Part shown: positions 33,149 through 44,388 of the stretch, piece by piece
How positions within the stretch are numbered: the stretch's first letter is position 1
Layout: every line of letters starts with the position of its first letter
Assembly: GCF_013409785.1 (NCBI RefSeq)
Contig: NZ_JACCBV010000001.1
Span: 3,720,001 to 3,784,000, forward strand
Reading direction: 5' to 3'
Source of the DNA: Microbacterium immunditiarum
GTDB lineage: Bacteria; Actinomycetota; Actinomycetes; Actinomycetales; Microbacteriaceae
Length of the DNA stretch: 64,000 bases
Translations under genes and position numbers: made by a program
Notes under the pieces: model-generated
The model's input: only the letters and a program-made list of their open reading frames with translations
The model's database searches: none
What the model was told of the DNA's origin: nothing

Positions 33149-34323
33149 GACTCCCCTCGACCGCGCACCGCGACCGCCGAGCCGGTGACGCTCGGTGCCG
33201 GCGTCGTGCGCCGGTCGACTCGGCTCGCCGACGGGCGGGAACTGCTCTATTACGACGACCCCGACACGACGCTCGGTCCCGAGCGGGCTGTCGACACCCG
33301 CACGCTCGGGGCCCGCCCCGAGACCGCGACGATGCGCCTGGACGTGCTCACGGGCGACTGGATCACCGTCGCGGCGGCGCGTCGGCATCGTGTGATGCTC
33401 CCGGGTGCCGACGCGGATCCGCTCGCACCGCAGTCGCCCGGCAACCCGTCCGAGGTGCCGTCGCGGTACGACGTCGCCGTGTTCGAGAACCGCTCCCCCG
33501 CCTTCGGCCCCGCGCTGCGCGAACCGGTCGACGCAGCCCCGCCCGCGGCAGACCCGCCCACGGGCCGGGGCGACCTCGCGACGCTCGGTCTCGGCCGCAC
33601 GCGCACGTCGGTCGGACGCTGCGAGGTCGTGTGCTTCAGCCCCGACCACGAGGGGTCGTTCGGAACGCAGACCGTCACCCGCGCGCGCACCGTCATCGAG
33701 GCGTGGGCCGACCGCACGGCGGCGCTGTCCGCGCTGCCCGGCGTCGAGCAGGTCTTCCCGTTCGAGAACCGCGGCGAGGCGATCGGGGTGACGCTGCCGC
33801 ATCCGCACGGTCAGATCTACGCGTACCCGTACGTCACGCCGCGCACGTCGCGCCTGCTCGACAGCATCGCCCGCGCAGGGCACGACCTCTTCGCGCGCGT
33901 GCTCGCGTTCGAACGGGCGTCGGAGCGAGTGATCCTGCGCGGCGAGCACTGGACCGCGTTCGTGCCGTTCGCCGCGCGCTGGCCGCTCGAAGTGCACCTC
34001 CTGCCGCACCGGCACGCCGCCGACGTCGCCGAGCTGACGGACGACGAGCGCGACGAGCTCGCGCCGCTCTACCTGCGCCTGCTGCGGGGGGTGGACGCCC
34101 TGTACGAGTCGCCCACGCCGTACATCGCCGCGTGGCACCAGGCGCCCGTGCGCACGGCGCGCGACGTCGTGCGCCTGCGGCTCGAGCTCACGAGCCCGCG
34201 CCGCGCGGCCGACAAGCTGAAGCACCTCGCGGGCTCGGAGGCCGCGATGTGGGCGTGGACCGCGGAGGTCCCGCCCGAGGAGGCCGCCGAGCGCCTGCGT
34301 GATGCCGTTGAAGGAGTGATCCT

Positions 34324-34327
<4 letters not shown>
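33146..34327 (+). CDS. galT: Galactose-1-phosphate uridylyltransferase
   Basis: A 393-residue Leloir-pathway enzyme that exchanges UDP-glucose and galactose-1-phosphate. The active-site motif HPHGQIYAYP carries the nucleophilic histidine. N-terminal GDWITVAAARRHR and PFENRGEAIGVTLPHPH are typical. The C-terminal half has the second HIT-like domain, with VHLLPHRHA. GTG 33146 is preferred because a -10 element lies six bases upstream. It overlaps galK by four bases (GTGA). No galE is present nearby. Confidence 0.95.
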
Positions 34328-35505
<1,178 letters not shown>

Positions 35506-35520
35506 CCCGGGCCGCTCGGG

Positions 35521-37023
35521 TCAGAAGCCCTGTGCGAGGCGGTAGTACGCCTGGTTCCAGCGCAGCTCCTGCTGGAATCCGCGGACCGTCGTCGAGTCAT
35601 CGATCACGAGCAGCTCGGTCTTCGCGATGTCGGCGAAATCGCGGAACACGTCGATCCCGACCGCGGTCGTCATGACGGTGTGGTGCGCAGCGCCCGCCGC
35701 GAGCCAGCACGCGGCCGACGTTGCGAAGCCGGGCTCGGGCTTCCACACCGCACGGCCGACGGGGAGCTTCGGCAGGTCGGGCGCCTCGATGTTCTCGACG
35801 ACGTTGGCTGTGAGCCGGAAGCGATCGCGCATGTCGCTCATCGCGACCACGAGCGCAGGTCCCGGGTCGGCGGTGAACACGAGGCGCACCGGATCCTCCT
35901 TGCCGCCGATCCCGAGCGGGTGGATCTCGAGCCGGGGCTTCTGCGTCGTGAGAGACGGGGACACCTCGAGCATGTGCGCTCCGAGGATCTTCTCGTCACC
36001 CGCGACGAGGTCGTACGTGTAGTCCTCCATGAGCGACGCGCCGCCCGGCAGCCCCGCCCCCATGACGCTCGCGATCCGCACGAGGATCGCTGTCTTCCAG
36101 TCGCCCTCGGCGCCGAAGCCGTACCCCTCGGCCATGAGCCGCTGCACCGCGAGACCTGGGAGCTGCTTGAGCGCTCCGAGATCCTCGAAGGAGGTCGTGA
36201 AGGCGCCGAACCCGCCGCCCTCGAGGAACGAGCGCAGGCCGACCTCGATCGCCGCGCCGTCGCGCAGCGACCGGTGACGCTCGCCGCCGGGCAGCAGCTC
36301 CGGCACGACATCGTACGAGGCGATGTACTCGTCGACGAGCGCGTCGACCTCGGCATCCGTCGCCTGGGCGACCGCGTCGGCGAGCTCGTTGACGCCCCAC
36401 GTGTTCACCTGCACGCCGAACCGCACCTCGGCCTCGGTCTTGTCGCCCTCGGTGACGGCGACGTAGCGCATGTTGTCGCCGAACCGCGCGAGCTTGAGCG
36501 AGCGCGCAGCGGCCCATCCCGCGGCGGCCCGCTGCCAGTCCTCTACCTGTCGCAGCACGTCGGGGTTCGAGACGTGCCCCACGACCGTCTTTCGCGCCAC
36601 GCCGAGGCGCGTCTGGATGTAGCCGAACTCCCGGTCGCCGTGCGCCGCCTGGTTGAGGTTCATGAAGTCGAAGTCGATGTCGGCCCACGGCAGCTCGACG
36701 TTCGCCTGCGTGTGCAGGTGCAGCAGCGGCTTCTGCAGCGCTTCGAGTCCGGCGATCCACATCTTCGCGGGGCTGAACGTGTGCATCCACGCGATCACGC
36801 CGATCACGTCGTCGCGCGCGTTCGCGTCGAGGGCGAGGCGGCGGATGCCGTCCGGGTCGGTCAGGACCGGCTTCCACACGACCGTGACGGGCAGTCCCGC
36901 GAAGCCGTCCGCGACCTGGCGGGACTGGTCGGCGACCTGCCGCAGCGTCTCCTCGCCGTAGAGGGTCTGGCTGCCCGTGACGAACCAGACTTCGTACCCG
37001 TCGAGCGAAGTCGAGAGCGTCAT
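35521..37023 (-). CDS. araA: L-arabinose isomerase
   Basis: A 500-residue isomerase converting L-arabinose to L-ribulose, the usual length for the family. Diagnostic segments include [12 protein letters not shown] at the start, [25 protein letters not shown], and [13 protein letters not shown] with [18 protein letters not shown]. Manganese-binding Glu and His residues occur in the last region and in [16 protein letters not shown]. It is the last gene of araDBA, with 25 bases between araB and araA and AAGGAC before the ATG. L-arabinose would come from arabinoxylan side chains. Confidence 0.97.
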   Translation of the reverse strand: MTLSTSLDGYEVWFVTGSQTLYGEETLRQVADQSRQVADGFAGLPVTVVWKPVLTDPDGIRRLALDANARDDVIGVIAWMHTFSPAKMWIAGLEALQKPLLHLHTQANVELPWADIDFDFMNLNQAAHGDREFGYIQTRLGVARKTVVGHVSNPDVLRQVEDWQRAAAGWAAARSLKLARFGDNMRYVAVTEGDKTEAEVRFGVQVNTWGVNELADAVAQATDAEVDALVDEYIASYDVVPELLPGGERHRSLRDGAAIEVGLRSFLEGGGFGAFTTSFEDLGALKQLPGLAVQRLMAEGYGFGAEGDWKTAILVRIASVMGAGLPGGASLMEDYTYDLVAGDEKILGAHMLEVSPSLTTQKPRLEIHPLGIGGKEDPVRLVFTADPGPALVVAMSDMRDRFRLTANVVENIEAPDLPKLPVGRAVWKPEPGFATSAACWLAAGAAHHTVMTTAVGIDVFRDFADIAKTELLVIDDSTTVRGFQQELRWNQAYYRLAQGF

Positions 37024-37048
37024 CCGTGGAGTCCTTTCGAGTCGGTCT

Positions 37049-38689
37049 TCAGTGCCCGGCGGCGGGCAGGGAGCGGACGGCGGCGGCTTCGACGTCGAGT
37101 CCCGCGCGGTACGCGTCGAGGTACGAGGCGAAGCCGGCGACGTCGGCCGGGTCGGGGGCGGCGGTATCGAAGGTCGCACCCGCGAACACCCGCTCGTCGA
37201 GGAACGAGGCGAGACCGGATGCCTCGCCCGACCCCTCGCCCGCGGCGCGCGCGTACGCCGCGAGCACGGCCATCCCCCACGCGCCGCCCTCCGACGCGGA
37301 CGGGGCGAGCGCGACGGGCGCGTGCAGCGCAGCGGCGAGGAACCGCTGCGCGACGCCCGCCGTGCGGAAGATCCCGCCGTGCGCGAGCATCCGGTCGAGG
37401 GCGACGCCCTCGGATTCGAGCACGCGCATGCCGAGTGCGAGCGTGCCGAACACGCCGTACAGGTGCGCGCGCATGAGGTTCGCGAGGGTGAGGCGGCTGT
37501 CGGGCGTGCGCACGACGAGCGGGCGCCCCTCGTCGAGGCCGACGACCGGCTCGCCCGCGACGTGGTTGTACGCGATCACGCCGCCCGCGTCGGCATCCCC
37601 CTCGAGCGCCTCGCGGAACAGCGCCTCGAAGACGGCGTCGTCGCCGACCGCGTGACCCGTCGCGGCCGCGAACCGCCCGAACACACGGGCCCACGCGGCG
37701 AGCTCGCTCGCGCCGTTGTTGCAGTGCACCATTGCGACGGGGTCGCCGGCCGGCGTCGTGACGACGTCGAGCTCGTGGTGGATGCGCTCCAGCGGCCGCT
37801 CGAGCACCACCATCGCGAAGATGCTCGTGCCCGCGCTCACATTGCCGGTGCGCGGAGCGACCGCGTTGGTCGCGACCATTCCCGTTCCGGCATCCCCTTC
37901 GGGAGGGCAGAATCGGATGCCGGCGCCCAGCGCCCCCGCCGGATCGAGCAGCGCGGCGCCCTCGGCCGTGAGCTGCCCTGCGGGCTCTCCGGCGGTGAGC
38001 ACTCGCGGCAGCAGCTCGTGCAGGGGCGAGGCGAGCGTGCTCGCCGAGGCGAGCGCGTCGAACTGCGCGACCATGACCGCGTCGTAGTCGGCCGTGTCTG
38101 CGTCGATCGGCAGCATCCCCGACGCGTCGCCGATCCCGAGCACCCGCTCGCCCGTCAGCTTCCAGTGGACGTAGCCCGCCAGCGTCGTGAGGAACCGGAT
38201 GCGAGGCACGTGCGGCTCTTCGTCGAGCACCGCCTGGTAGAGGTGCGCGATCGACCACCGCAGCGGGATGTTCACGCCGAAGAGGTCGGTGAGCGCCTCG
38301 GCGGCCGCGCCGGTGTTCGTGTTGCGCCACGTGCGGAACGGCACGAGCAGCTCGCCGTCCGCGTCGAACGCGAGATAGCCGTGCATCATCGCGGAGACGC
38401 CGATCGCGCCGAAGGTCGCGGGGGTGACGTCGTACCGGCGTCGCACATCGGCCACGAGATCGGCGTACGCCGCGCGCAGTCCCGACCAGACGTCGTCGAG
38501 CGGGTACGTCCACAGGCCGTCGACGAGGTCGTTCTCCCACTCGTGGCTGCCGACGGCGAGCACGTGCGAAGGGTCGTCCCCGACGAGGCACGCCTTGATG
38601 CGCGTCGAGCCGAGCTCGATGCCGAGGGACGTGCGCCCCTCGAGGATCGCGCGGGCCGCGGCATCCGTCGTCTCGTCCGTCCCCGTCAT
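37049..38689 (-). CDS. araB: Ribulokinase (FGGY family)
   Basis: A 546-residue FGGY carbohydrate kinase. [16 protein letters not shown] near residue 22 is the phosphate-binding motif of the N-terminal domain. The C-terminal domain has [12 protein letters not shown] and [21 protein letters not shown]. Placement between araD and araA makes L-ribulose the substrate. It differs from the Escherichia coli AraB subtype and resembles the actinobacterial FGGY ribulokinase form. Its ATG overlaps araD by four bases. Confidence 0.93.
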   Translation of the reverse strand: MTGTDETTDAAARAILEGRTSLGIELGSTRIKACLVGDDPSHVLAVGSHEWENDLVDGLWTYPLDDVWSGLRAAYADLVADVRRRYDVTPATFGAIGVSAMMHGYLAFDADGELLVPFRTWRNTNTGAAAEALTDLFGVNIPLRWSIAHLYQAVLDEEPHVPRIRFLTTLAGYVHWKLTGERVLGIGDASGMLPIDADTADYDAVMVAQFDALASASTLASPLHELLPRVLTAGEPAGQLTAEGAALLDPAGALGAGIRFCPPEGDAGTGMVATNAVAPRTGNVSAGTSIFAMVVLERPLERIHHELDVVTTPAGDPVAMVHCNNGASELAAWARVFGRFAAATGHAVGDDAVFEALFREALEGDADAGGVIAYNHVAGEPVVGLDEGRPLVVRTPDSRLTLANLMRAHLYGVFGTLALGMRVLESEGVALDRMLAHGGIFRTAGVAQRFLAAALHAPVALAPSASEGGAWGMAVLAAYARAAGEGSGEASGLASFLDERVFAGATFDTAAPDPADVAGFASYLDAYRAGLDVEAAAVRSLPAAGH

Positions 38690-39420
38690 CGGCGATCGTC
38701 CTCCTTCTGGCCGTACACGTTCTGATACCGGTCGTAGAGCCGGTCGACGATGTCGGGCGGCAGCGGGATCACCGAGCCGGCCTCACGGGCGTAGTGGACG
38801 GTACGGGCGACGTCCTCCACCATGACGGCGGCCTTCACGGCGTCCTTCGCCGTGACCCCGATCGTGAACGGTCCGTGGTTCTGCATGAGCACGGCGCGCG
38901 AGCGGTGGCCCGTGAGGGTCTCGACGATGCCGCGGCCGATCGAGTCGTCGCCGATGATCGCGAGGGGGCCGACCGGGATCGGACCTCCGAACTCGTCGGC
39001 CATCGCGGTGAGGACGCACGGGATCTCCTCGCCCCGCGCAGCCCACGCCGTGGCGAACGTCGAGTGCGTGTGCACGACGCCTCCGACGTCGGGCATATGC
39101 CTGTAGACGTATGCGTGGGCCGCGGTGTCGCTCGACGGGCTGCGTCCGCTTCCCGGTGACCCGGGGACGACGTTGCCGTCGAGGTCGCACAGGATCATGT
39201 TCTCGGGGGTCAGCTCGTCGTACGAGACGCCGGAGGGCTTGATGACGAAGAGGTCGGCCCCGGGCACGCGACCGGACACGTTGCCGCCCGTCCAGACGAC
39301 CAGGCCGTAGCGCACGAGCTCGGAGTGGAGCCTCGCGACGTCCGAACGCGTGCGCGCGATCGCGTCGCTCCGGGCGGTTTCGACCGACGTGCTCGGGCTC
39401 GGCTGGTTCCCGTCGGGCAT
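38686..39420 (-). CDS. araD: L-ribulose-5-phosphate 4-epimerase
   Basis: A 244-residue class II aldolase-family epimerase producing D-xylulose 5-phosphate. Zinc ligands are visible as HTHSTFATAWAA and MQNHGPF. The substrate loop WTGGNVSGRVPG near residue 45 is typical. ATG 39420 has GGAGGAG just upstream; a GTG at 39432 is possible but less good. First gene of araDBA, divergent from the transporter operon, sharing a control region with three LacI-type operator candidates. Confidence 0.95.
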   Translation of the reverse strand: MPDGNQPSPSTSVETARSDAIARTRSDVARLHSELVRYGLVVWTGGNVSGRVPGADLFVIKPSGVSYDELTPENMILCDLDGNVVPGSPGSGRSPSSDTAAHAYVYRHMPDVGGVVHTHSTFATAWAARGEEIPCVLTAMADEFGGPIPVGPLAIIGDDSIGRGIVETLTGHRSRAVLMQNHGPFTIGVTAKDAVKAAVMVEDVARTVHYAREAGSVIPLPPDIVDRLYDRYQNVYGQKEDDRR

Positions 39421-39435
39421 GCGCTCCTCCACGCG

Positions 39436-39621
39436 TTACATCGTTGTAAGACAGATGTTACCGATCACAGGCGACTCAAGCGAGCGGCAAGCGCTCGTCA
39501 TCTGCTGTCATGAGGTGAGATCGTTCACGGCGAGGGACCGCTTGGACACCTGCGAAGGCGGTCTGTTACGGAAATGTTATCGCTCACACATTGCGAGAAC
39601 CAGAAATGTTAGGGCTAACAT
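39436..39621. promoter_or_regulatory. Arabinose operators between araD and the transporter operon
   Basis: ATGTTAGGGCTAACAT (39606-39621) is a 16-base site with perfect 7-base arms, close to the LacI-type consensus TGTTAGCGCTAACA. Two related sites, ATGTTACCGATCACA (39455-39469) and ATGTTATCGCTCACA (39574-39588), share the left arm and a TNACA right end. TTACATCGTTGTAA (39436-39449) is another palindrome next to the araD start. The 39606 site overlaps a plausible -10. The LacI regulator at 45952-46989 is the likely binder. Confidence 0.65.
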
Positions 39622-39704
39622 CTGGGCACGGGCCGCAACCCAAGCGTCAGCGCCCGCACCACGATCCGGCATCGGTGCCGGACCAAGACGAGGAGGTTTT
39701 GGAA

Positions 39705-40694
39705 GTGAACAAGAAGTTCCTCGGCGCCGTCGCGATCCTCGGCGCCCTCACGATCGCAGCCAGCAGCTGCGCGAGCACATCCGGCGGAGACGGCGGCTCA
39801 GCCGATGGCGGCGGAGACGGCACGATCACCGTCGGCTTCGCCCAGACGGGATCCGAATCGGGGTGGCGCTCGGCCAACACCGAGTCGATGAAGGCGGCGT
39901 TCTCGCAGGAGAACGGGTTCGACCTCGTCTTCAACGCCGCCGACAACGACCCGGCGGCGCAGATCGCCGCGGTGCGCGACTTCATCAACCAGGGCGTCGA
40001 CGCGATCGTCATCGCGCCGATCGTCGAGGACGGTTGGGACGACGTGCTGCAGGAGGCCGCGGATGCCGGCATCCCGGTCATCCTCGAGGACCGCACGGTC
40101 ACCGCCTCGGACGACCTCTACTCGACGTGGGTCGGTCTCGACTTCAAGCGAGAGGGCGAGATCGCCGGTGAATGGGCTGCCGAGAACTACGGCGACACCC
40201 CCACCAAGATGGTCGTGCTCGAGGGCACGACGGGCTCCGCGCCCGCCAACGACCGCGCCGAGGGATTCGACGCGGCCATCTCGGGCACCCAGATCGAGAA
40301 GATCGACTCGCAGACGGGCGACTTCACCCGCGACGGCGGCAAGACCGTCATGGAGGGCTTCATCCAGAAGTACGGGATCGACGGCATCGACCTGCTGTAC
40401 GCGCACAACGACGACATGGCGCTCGGCGCGATCGAGGCTATCGAGGCCGCGGGCGGAGTCCCCGGCGAGGACATCGCGATCATCTCGATCGACGCGGTCC
40501 ACGACGGCATGCAGGCGCTCGTCGACGGCAAGATCAACTTCATCGTCGAGTGCAACCCGCTGCTCGGCGAGCAGGCGGCCGACCTCGTGAAGAAGGTGCT
40601 CGACGGCGAGAGCGTCGACAAGGCGTACTACGTCGAGGACCAGAGCTTCACGCAGGAACAGGCGGCCGAGGTCATCGACTCGCGCGCCTACTGA
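39705..40694 (+). CDS. Sugar-binding lipoprotein of a YtfQ-like ABC transporter
   Basis: A 329-residue family 2 periplasmic binding protein. Signal peptide with lipobox SSC at about residue 22. The mature N-terminus ITVGFAQTGSESGWRSAN and the motifs FINQGVDAIVIAPIV, SQTGDFTRDGGKTVMEGF and LLYAHNDDMALGAIEAIE closely follow YtfQ, the galactofuranose/arabinofuranose receptor. GTG 39705 has AGGAGG at 39691. It is divergent from araDBA, so L-arabinose (possibly the furanose form) is the inferred ligand. A strong hairpin after the gene may raise its expression over the ATPase. Confidence 0.94.
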   Translation: MNKKFLGAVAILGALTIAASSCASTSGGDGGSADGGGDGTITVGFAQTGSESGWRSANTESMKAAFSQENGFDLVFNAADNDPAAQIAAVRDFINQGVDAIVIAPIVEDGWDDVLQEAADAGIPVILEDRTVTASDDLYSTWVGLDFKREGEIAGEWAAENYGDTPTKMVVLEGTTGSAPANDRAEGFDAAISGTQIEKIDSQTGDFTRDGGKTVMEGFIQKYGIDGIDLLYAHNDDMALGAIEAIEAAGGVPGEDIAIISIDAVHDGMQALVDGKINFIVECNPLLGEQAADLVKKVLDGESVDKAYYVEDQSFTQEQAAEVIDSRAY

Positions 40695-40711
40695 TCCAGC
40701 ACGGAACGACG

Positions 40712-40756
40712 CGACACGCGGCCGGGGGCCATCCGAGCACTCCCCCGGCCGTGTGT
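40712..40756 (+). terminator. Hairpin between binding protein and ATPase genes
   Basis: ACACGCGGCCGGGGG and CCCCCGGCCGTGTGT pair over 15 bases with one G-T wobble. Such hairpins after binding-protein genes often act as partial terminators or mRNA stabilisers, giving more receptor than transporter. Confidence 0.55.
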
Positions 40757-40784
40757 CCACAATGAGGGCGGAAAGGCCACCACA

Positions 40785-42320
40785 ATGCCAGCGGACGTCG
40801 AAGTCCCTCCGGTCGTCGAGATGACCGGCATCACCATTCGCTTCCCCGGTGTGCTCGCCCTCGACGGAGTGGACTTCACCCTTCGCCCCGGCGAGGTGCA
40901 CTCGCTCATGGGCGAGAACGGTGCAGGCAAGTCGACGCTCATCAAGGCCCTCACCGGCGTGTACGCCATCGACGCGGGTGAGATCACGGTCGCGGGGCGG
41001 CGCAGCGTGTTCGCCACGACCGCCGACGCGCAGCGCGCGGGGATCTCGACCGTCTATCAAGAGGTCAACCTCTGCCCGAACCTCTCGGTCGGCGAGAACA
41101 TCATGCTCGGCCACGAGCCGCGCAGGGCGGGCCGCGTCGACTGGAAGGCGACCCACCGCGAGGCCGCCGCCCACCTGGAGAGCCTCGGGCTGGAGCTCGA
41201 CACGCGCTCTCAGCTCTCGACGCACTCGATCGCGATCCAGCAGCTCGTCGCGATCAGCCGCGCGATCGTCCTCGACGCGAAGGCGCTCGTCCTCGACGAG
41301 CCCACCTCGAGCCTCGATCGCGGCGAGGTCGAGCGCCTGTTCGCGGTCATCCGCGACCTCCGCGGCAAGGGCGTCGCGATCCTGTTCGTGAGCCACTTCC
41401 TCGACCAGGTGTTCGAGATCTCCGACCGCATCACGGTTCTGCGCAACGGGCGGCTCGTCGGCGAGTACGCCGCGGCGGAGCTGTCGCGCGCCCAGCTGGT
41501 CTCGAAGATGATCGGCCGCGAGCTCGACGAGCTCACCGCGCTGTCGTCGGTCGCCGATCGCGACATCGACCGCTCCGGGACCCCCGTCCTCCGGGCGACG
41601 GGCATCGGACGCCGCGGCGCGCTCGAACCGGTCGACATCGACGCCTACGAAGGCGAGGTCGTCGGCATCGCCGGGCTGCTCGGATCGGGGCGCACCGAGC
41701 TGGTGCGACTGCTCTACGGCGCGGACCGGGCCGAGTCCGGCGAGATCCAGGTGAACGGCAAACCCGTGCGCATCCATACGCCGCGCCACGCGATCGAGCA
41801 CCGCATCGCGTTCTCGTCCGAGGACCGCCGCGCCGAGGGGATCATCCCCGACCTGACCGTCGCCGAGAACATCGTGCTCGGCGTCCAGGCGAAGCGCGGC
41901 GCCGTGCGGCGCGTGCGACGCAGCGAGGCGGATGCTATCGTCGCCGAGCTCATCGAAGCGCTCGGCGTGCGTCCCGCCGACCCCACGATGCTCGCGGGCA
42001 ACCTCTCGGGCGGGAACCAGCAGAAGGTGCTTCTCGCGCGCTGGCTCGCGACCGCGCCCGAGCTGCTCGTGCTCGACGAGCCGACGCGCGGGATCGACGT
42101 CGGCGCCAAGGCCGACATCCAGCGCAAGGTCGCCGAGCTGAGCGCGAAGGGCCTCAGCGTCATCTTCATCTCGTCGGAGCTCGAGGAGGTGCTCCGGCTG
42201 GCCCAGCGGGTCGTCGTCCTGCGCGATCGCCGCAGGATCGGCGACCTCGAATCGAGCGAGATCGATCTCGACGGGCTCATCGACTTCATCGCGCACAACG
42301 GGAGCGAGACCGCGGCATGA
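40785..42320 (+). CDS. Sugar ABC transporter ATPase with two ABC domains (YtfR/AraG-like), copy 1
   Basis: A 511-residue tandem ATPase of the ribose/galactose family. Domain 1 has Walker A GENGAGKST near residue 44 and LVLDEPTSSLD; domain 2 has the usual degenerate Walker A LLGSGRTE near 297 and signature LSGGNQQK with LLVLDEPTRGID. GGAAAGG precedes ATG 40785. It overlaps the first permease by four bases. It powers uptake of the sugar bound by the 39705 protein. A second ATPase of the same kind ends the operon (44385-45959). Confidence 0.94.
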   Translation: MPADVEVPPVVEMTGITIRFPGVLALDGVDFTLRPGEVHSLMGENGAGKSTLIKALTGVYAIDAGEITVAGRRSVFATTADAQRAGISTVYQEVNLCPNLSVGENIMLGHEPRRAGRVDWKATHREAAAHLESLGLELDTRSQLSTHSIAIQQLVAISRAIVLDAKALVLDEPTSSLDRGEVERLFAVIRDLRGKGVAILFVSHFLDQVFEISDRITVLRNGRLVGEYAAAELSRAQLVSKMIGRELDELTALSSVADRDIDRSGTPVLRATGIGRRGALEPVDIDAYEGEVVGIAGLLGSGRTELVRLLYGADRAESGEIQVNGKPVRIHTPRHAIEHRIAFSSEDRRAEGIIPDLTVAENIVLGVQAKRGAVRRVRRSEADAIVAELIEALGVRPADPTMLAGNLSGGNQQKVLLARWLATAPELLVLDEPTRGIDVGAKADIQRKVAELSAKGLSVIFISSELEEVLRLAQRVVVLRDRRRIGDLESSEIDLDGLIDFIAHNGSETAA

Positions 42321-43369
42321 GAAGAGTCATCCGTCATCGCCTGTTCTGGCCCATCGTCGCCCTGCTCGTGCTGATCGCGATCAACACGATCGCGCGGCCG
42401 CAGTTCATCAGCATCACGGCGCGCAACGGTCAGCTGTACGGGGCGCTCATCGACATCCTTCGCAACAGCGCGCCGCTCATGCTCGTCGCGCTCGGCATGA
42501 CGATCGTGATCGCGACGCGGGGCATCGACCTCTCGGTCGGCGCAGTGATGGCGGTGTCGGGCGCGGTCGCCCTCACGATCATCGACGCGTCATCCGATCC
42601 GACCTCCGTCGGCACCGTGGCCGTGGCGGTGCTCGCCGCGCTCGGCGTCTCGCTCGCACTCGGCATGTGGAACGGCCTGCTCGTGTCGGTGGTCGGCATC
42701 CAGCCGATCATCGCGACCCTCGTGCTCATGCTCGCCGGCCGCGGCGTCGCGCTGCTCATCACGGACGGCTTCATCACGACCGTCAACAGCCCGCCCTACT
42801 CGTTCATCGCGAGCGGCTACCTCATCGGACTGCCCGTCGCGTTCCTCATCTCGCTCACCGCGATCGTCGTGATCGCCCTGTTCGAGCGGCGCACCGCGCT
42901 CGGCGTGCTCACCGAGGCCGTCGGCATCAACCCCGAGGCGAGCCGGCTCGCCGGCGTGCGCGCCCGGGGCATCGTGTTCACCGCGTACGCCGTGACGGGG
43001 CTGCTGGCGGGCATCGCGGGGATCATCTACAGCGCCAACATCCGGGCGGCGGATGCGAACGCGACGGGGCTGTTCATCGAGCTCTACGCGATCCTCGCGG
43101 TCGTGCTCGGCGGCACATCCCTCATGGGCGGCAAGTTCACGATCGCCGGCACCGTGGTCGGCGTCCTCACGATCCAGACCCTCGAGTCCACGATCCTCTT
43201 CCTCGGCGTCCCGTCCGCGCAGAGCCCCGTGTTCTTCGCGATCGTCGTGATCGTGGTCGTCGTGGTGCAGTCACCGCGGCTGCACGCGTGGGCGCGGCGC
43301 GCCTTCCGCGCGAGGGCGCGAGCCGCGGCATCCGAATCATCCATCGATCAGGCGAAGGTGGCGTCATGA
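42317..43369 (+). CDS. Sugar ABC transporter permease (YtfT-like)
   Basis: A 350-residue inner-membrane permease of the BPD_transp_2 type, with about nine or ten helices. Family markers are LVALGMTIVIATRGIDLSVGAVMAVSG and GIQPIIATLVLMLAGRG, then VLGGTSLMGGKFT. It overlaps both neighbours by four bases. It forms a heteromeric channel with the YjfF-like permease next to it. Substrate as for the operon. Confidence 0.93.
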   Translation: MRRVIRHRLFWPIVALLVLIAINTIARPQFISITARNGQLYGALIDILRNSAPLMLVALGMTIVIATRGIDLSVGAVMAVSGAVALTIIDASSDPTSVGTVAVAVLAALGVSLALGMWNGLLVSVVGIQPIIATLVLMLAGRGVALLITDGFITTVNSPPYSFIASGYLIGLPVAFLISLTAIVVIALFERRTALGVLTEAVGINPEASRLAGVRARGIVFTAYAVTGLLAGIAGIIYSANIRAADANATGLFIELYAILAVVLGGTSLMGGKFTIAGTVVGVLTIQTLESTILFLGVPSAQSPVFFAIVVIVVVVVQSPRLHAWARRAFRARARAAASESSIDQAKVAS

Positions 43370-44388
43370 CCGCGCTCGACACCCGGCCGGAGCGAGCCGA
43401 GAGCTTCGCGTCGCGGTACTCCACGTTCCTGCGCCGCCACGCGTCGCTCATGCCGACGCTGTCCGCCGTCGTGATCCTCATCGTGCTGCTCATCGGCGCG
43501 CGGGTACGGTTCGCGAACTTCCTCTCGCCCGGCAACCTGTCGGCGCTGCTGCTCGACAACGCGTACCTGATCGTGCTCGCTGTGGGGCTCACGCTCGTGA
43601 TCATCACGGGCGGCATAGACCTGTCGGTCGGATCCGTCATGGCGTTCACCGGCATCCTGTGCGCGAGTCTCCTCGCACAGGGTCTCCCCGCTTTCCTCGT
43701 GATCCCGATCATGCTGGCCGGAGGCGCCCTGATCGGGCTGCTCATCGGCGTGCTCGTGCAGTACTTCAACGTGCAGCCGTTCATCGCGTCGCTCGCGGGA
43801 CTGTTCCTCGCGCGCGGGCTCGCGTTCGTCGTGAGCCTCTCGTCGATCCGCGTCGAGGACCCGGCGATCCTGTGGCTGCAGCGCACTCGGTGGTCGGTGG
43901 GCGGGTGGTACATCACGCCGACCGGCATCATCGCGCTGCTCGTGGTCGCGATCGCGTTCTTCGTCATGCACTGGACGAGGTTCGGGCGCACGGTCTACGC
44001 GATCGGCGGCAGCGAGCAGTCCGCGCGGCTCATGGGTCTCGACGTCGCACGCACGAAGGTCCTCGTCTACGTCATCAGCGGCGTGTGCGGCGGTCTCGCC
44101 GGCCTGCTGCTGACCGCGTACTCGGGAGCGGGGTATCCGCGCAACGGCATCGGCACCGAGCTCGACGCGATCGCAGCGGTCGTCATCGGCGGCACGCTGC
44201 TCACGGGCGGCACGGGATACGTGCTCGGGTCCCTCATCGGCGTCCTCGTCTACGGCACGATCAAGAAGCTCATCTCGTTCATGGGCGCCGAGCAGTCCTG
44301 GATGCAGATCATCATCGGCGCGCTGCTGCTGGTCTTCATCGTTGTGCAGAGGCTCATCGTCGCGAGGTCGCAGCGACGCGGCAGATGA
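43366..44388 (+). CDS. Sugar ABC transporter permease (YjfF-like)
   Basis: A 340-residue permease related to the preceding one. It has LIVLAVGLTLVIITGGIDLSVGSVMAFTG, VQPFIASLAGLFLARG and a C-terminal GGTLLTGGTGYVLGSL. Two different permeases (YtfT plus YjfF) are characteristic of the galactofuranose/arabinose-type transporter. ATG 43366 overlaps the first permease stop, and its own stop overlaps the next possible ATG (44385). Confidence 0.93.
   Translation: MTALDTRPERAESFASRYSTFLRRHASLMPTLSAVVILIVLLIGARVRFANFLSPGNLSALLLDNAYLIVLAVGLTLVIITGGIDLSVGSVMAFTGILCASLLAQGLPAFLVIPIMLAGGALIGLLIGVLVQYFNVQPFIASLAGLFLARGLAFVVSLSSIRVEDPAILWLQRTRWSVGGWYITPTGIIALLVVAIAFFVMHWTRFGRTVYAIGGSEQSARLMGLDVARTKVLVYVISGVCGGLAGLLLTAYSGAGYPRNGIGTELDAIAAVVIGGTLLTGGTGYVLGSLIGVLVYGTIKKLISFMGAEQSWMQIIIGALLLVFIVVQRLIVARSQRRGR

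Noticed and set aside
32437..34302. A 621-codon plus-strand open frame across the lipoprotein gene and galT
   Set aside because: It overlaps galT in another frame and becomes an arginine-rich low-complexity string, a frame shadow.
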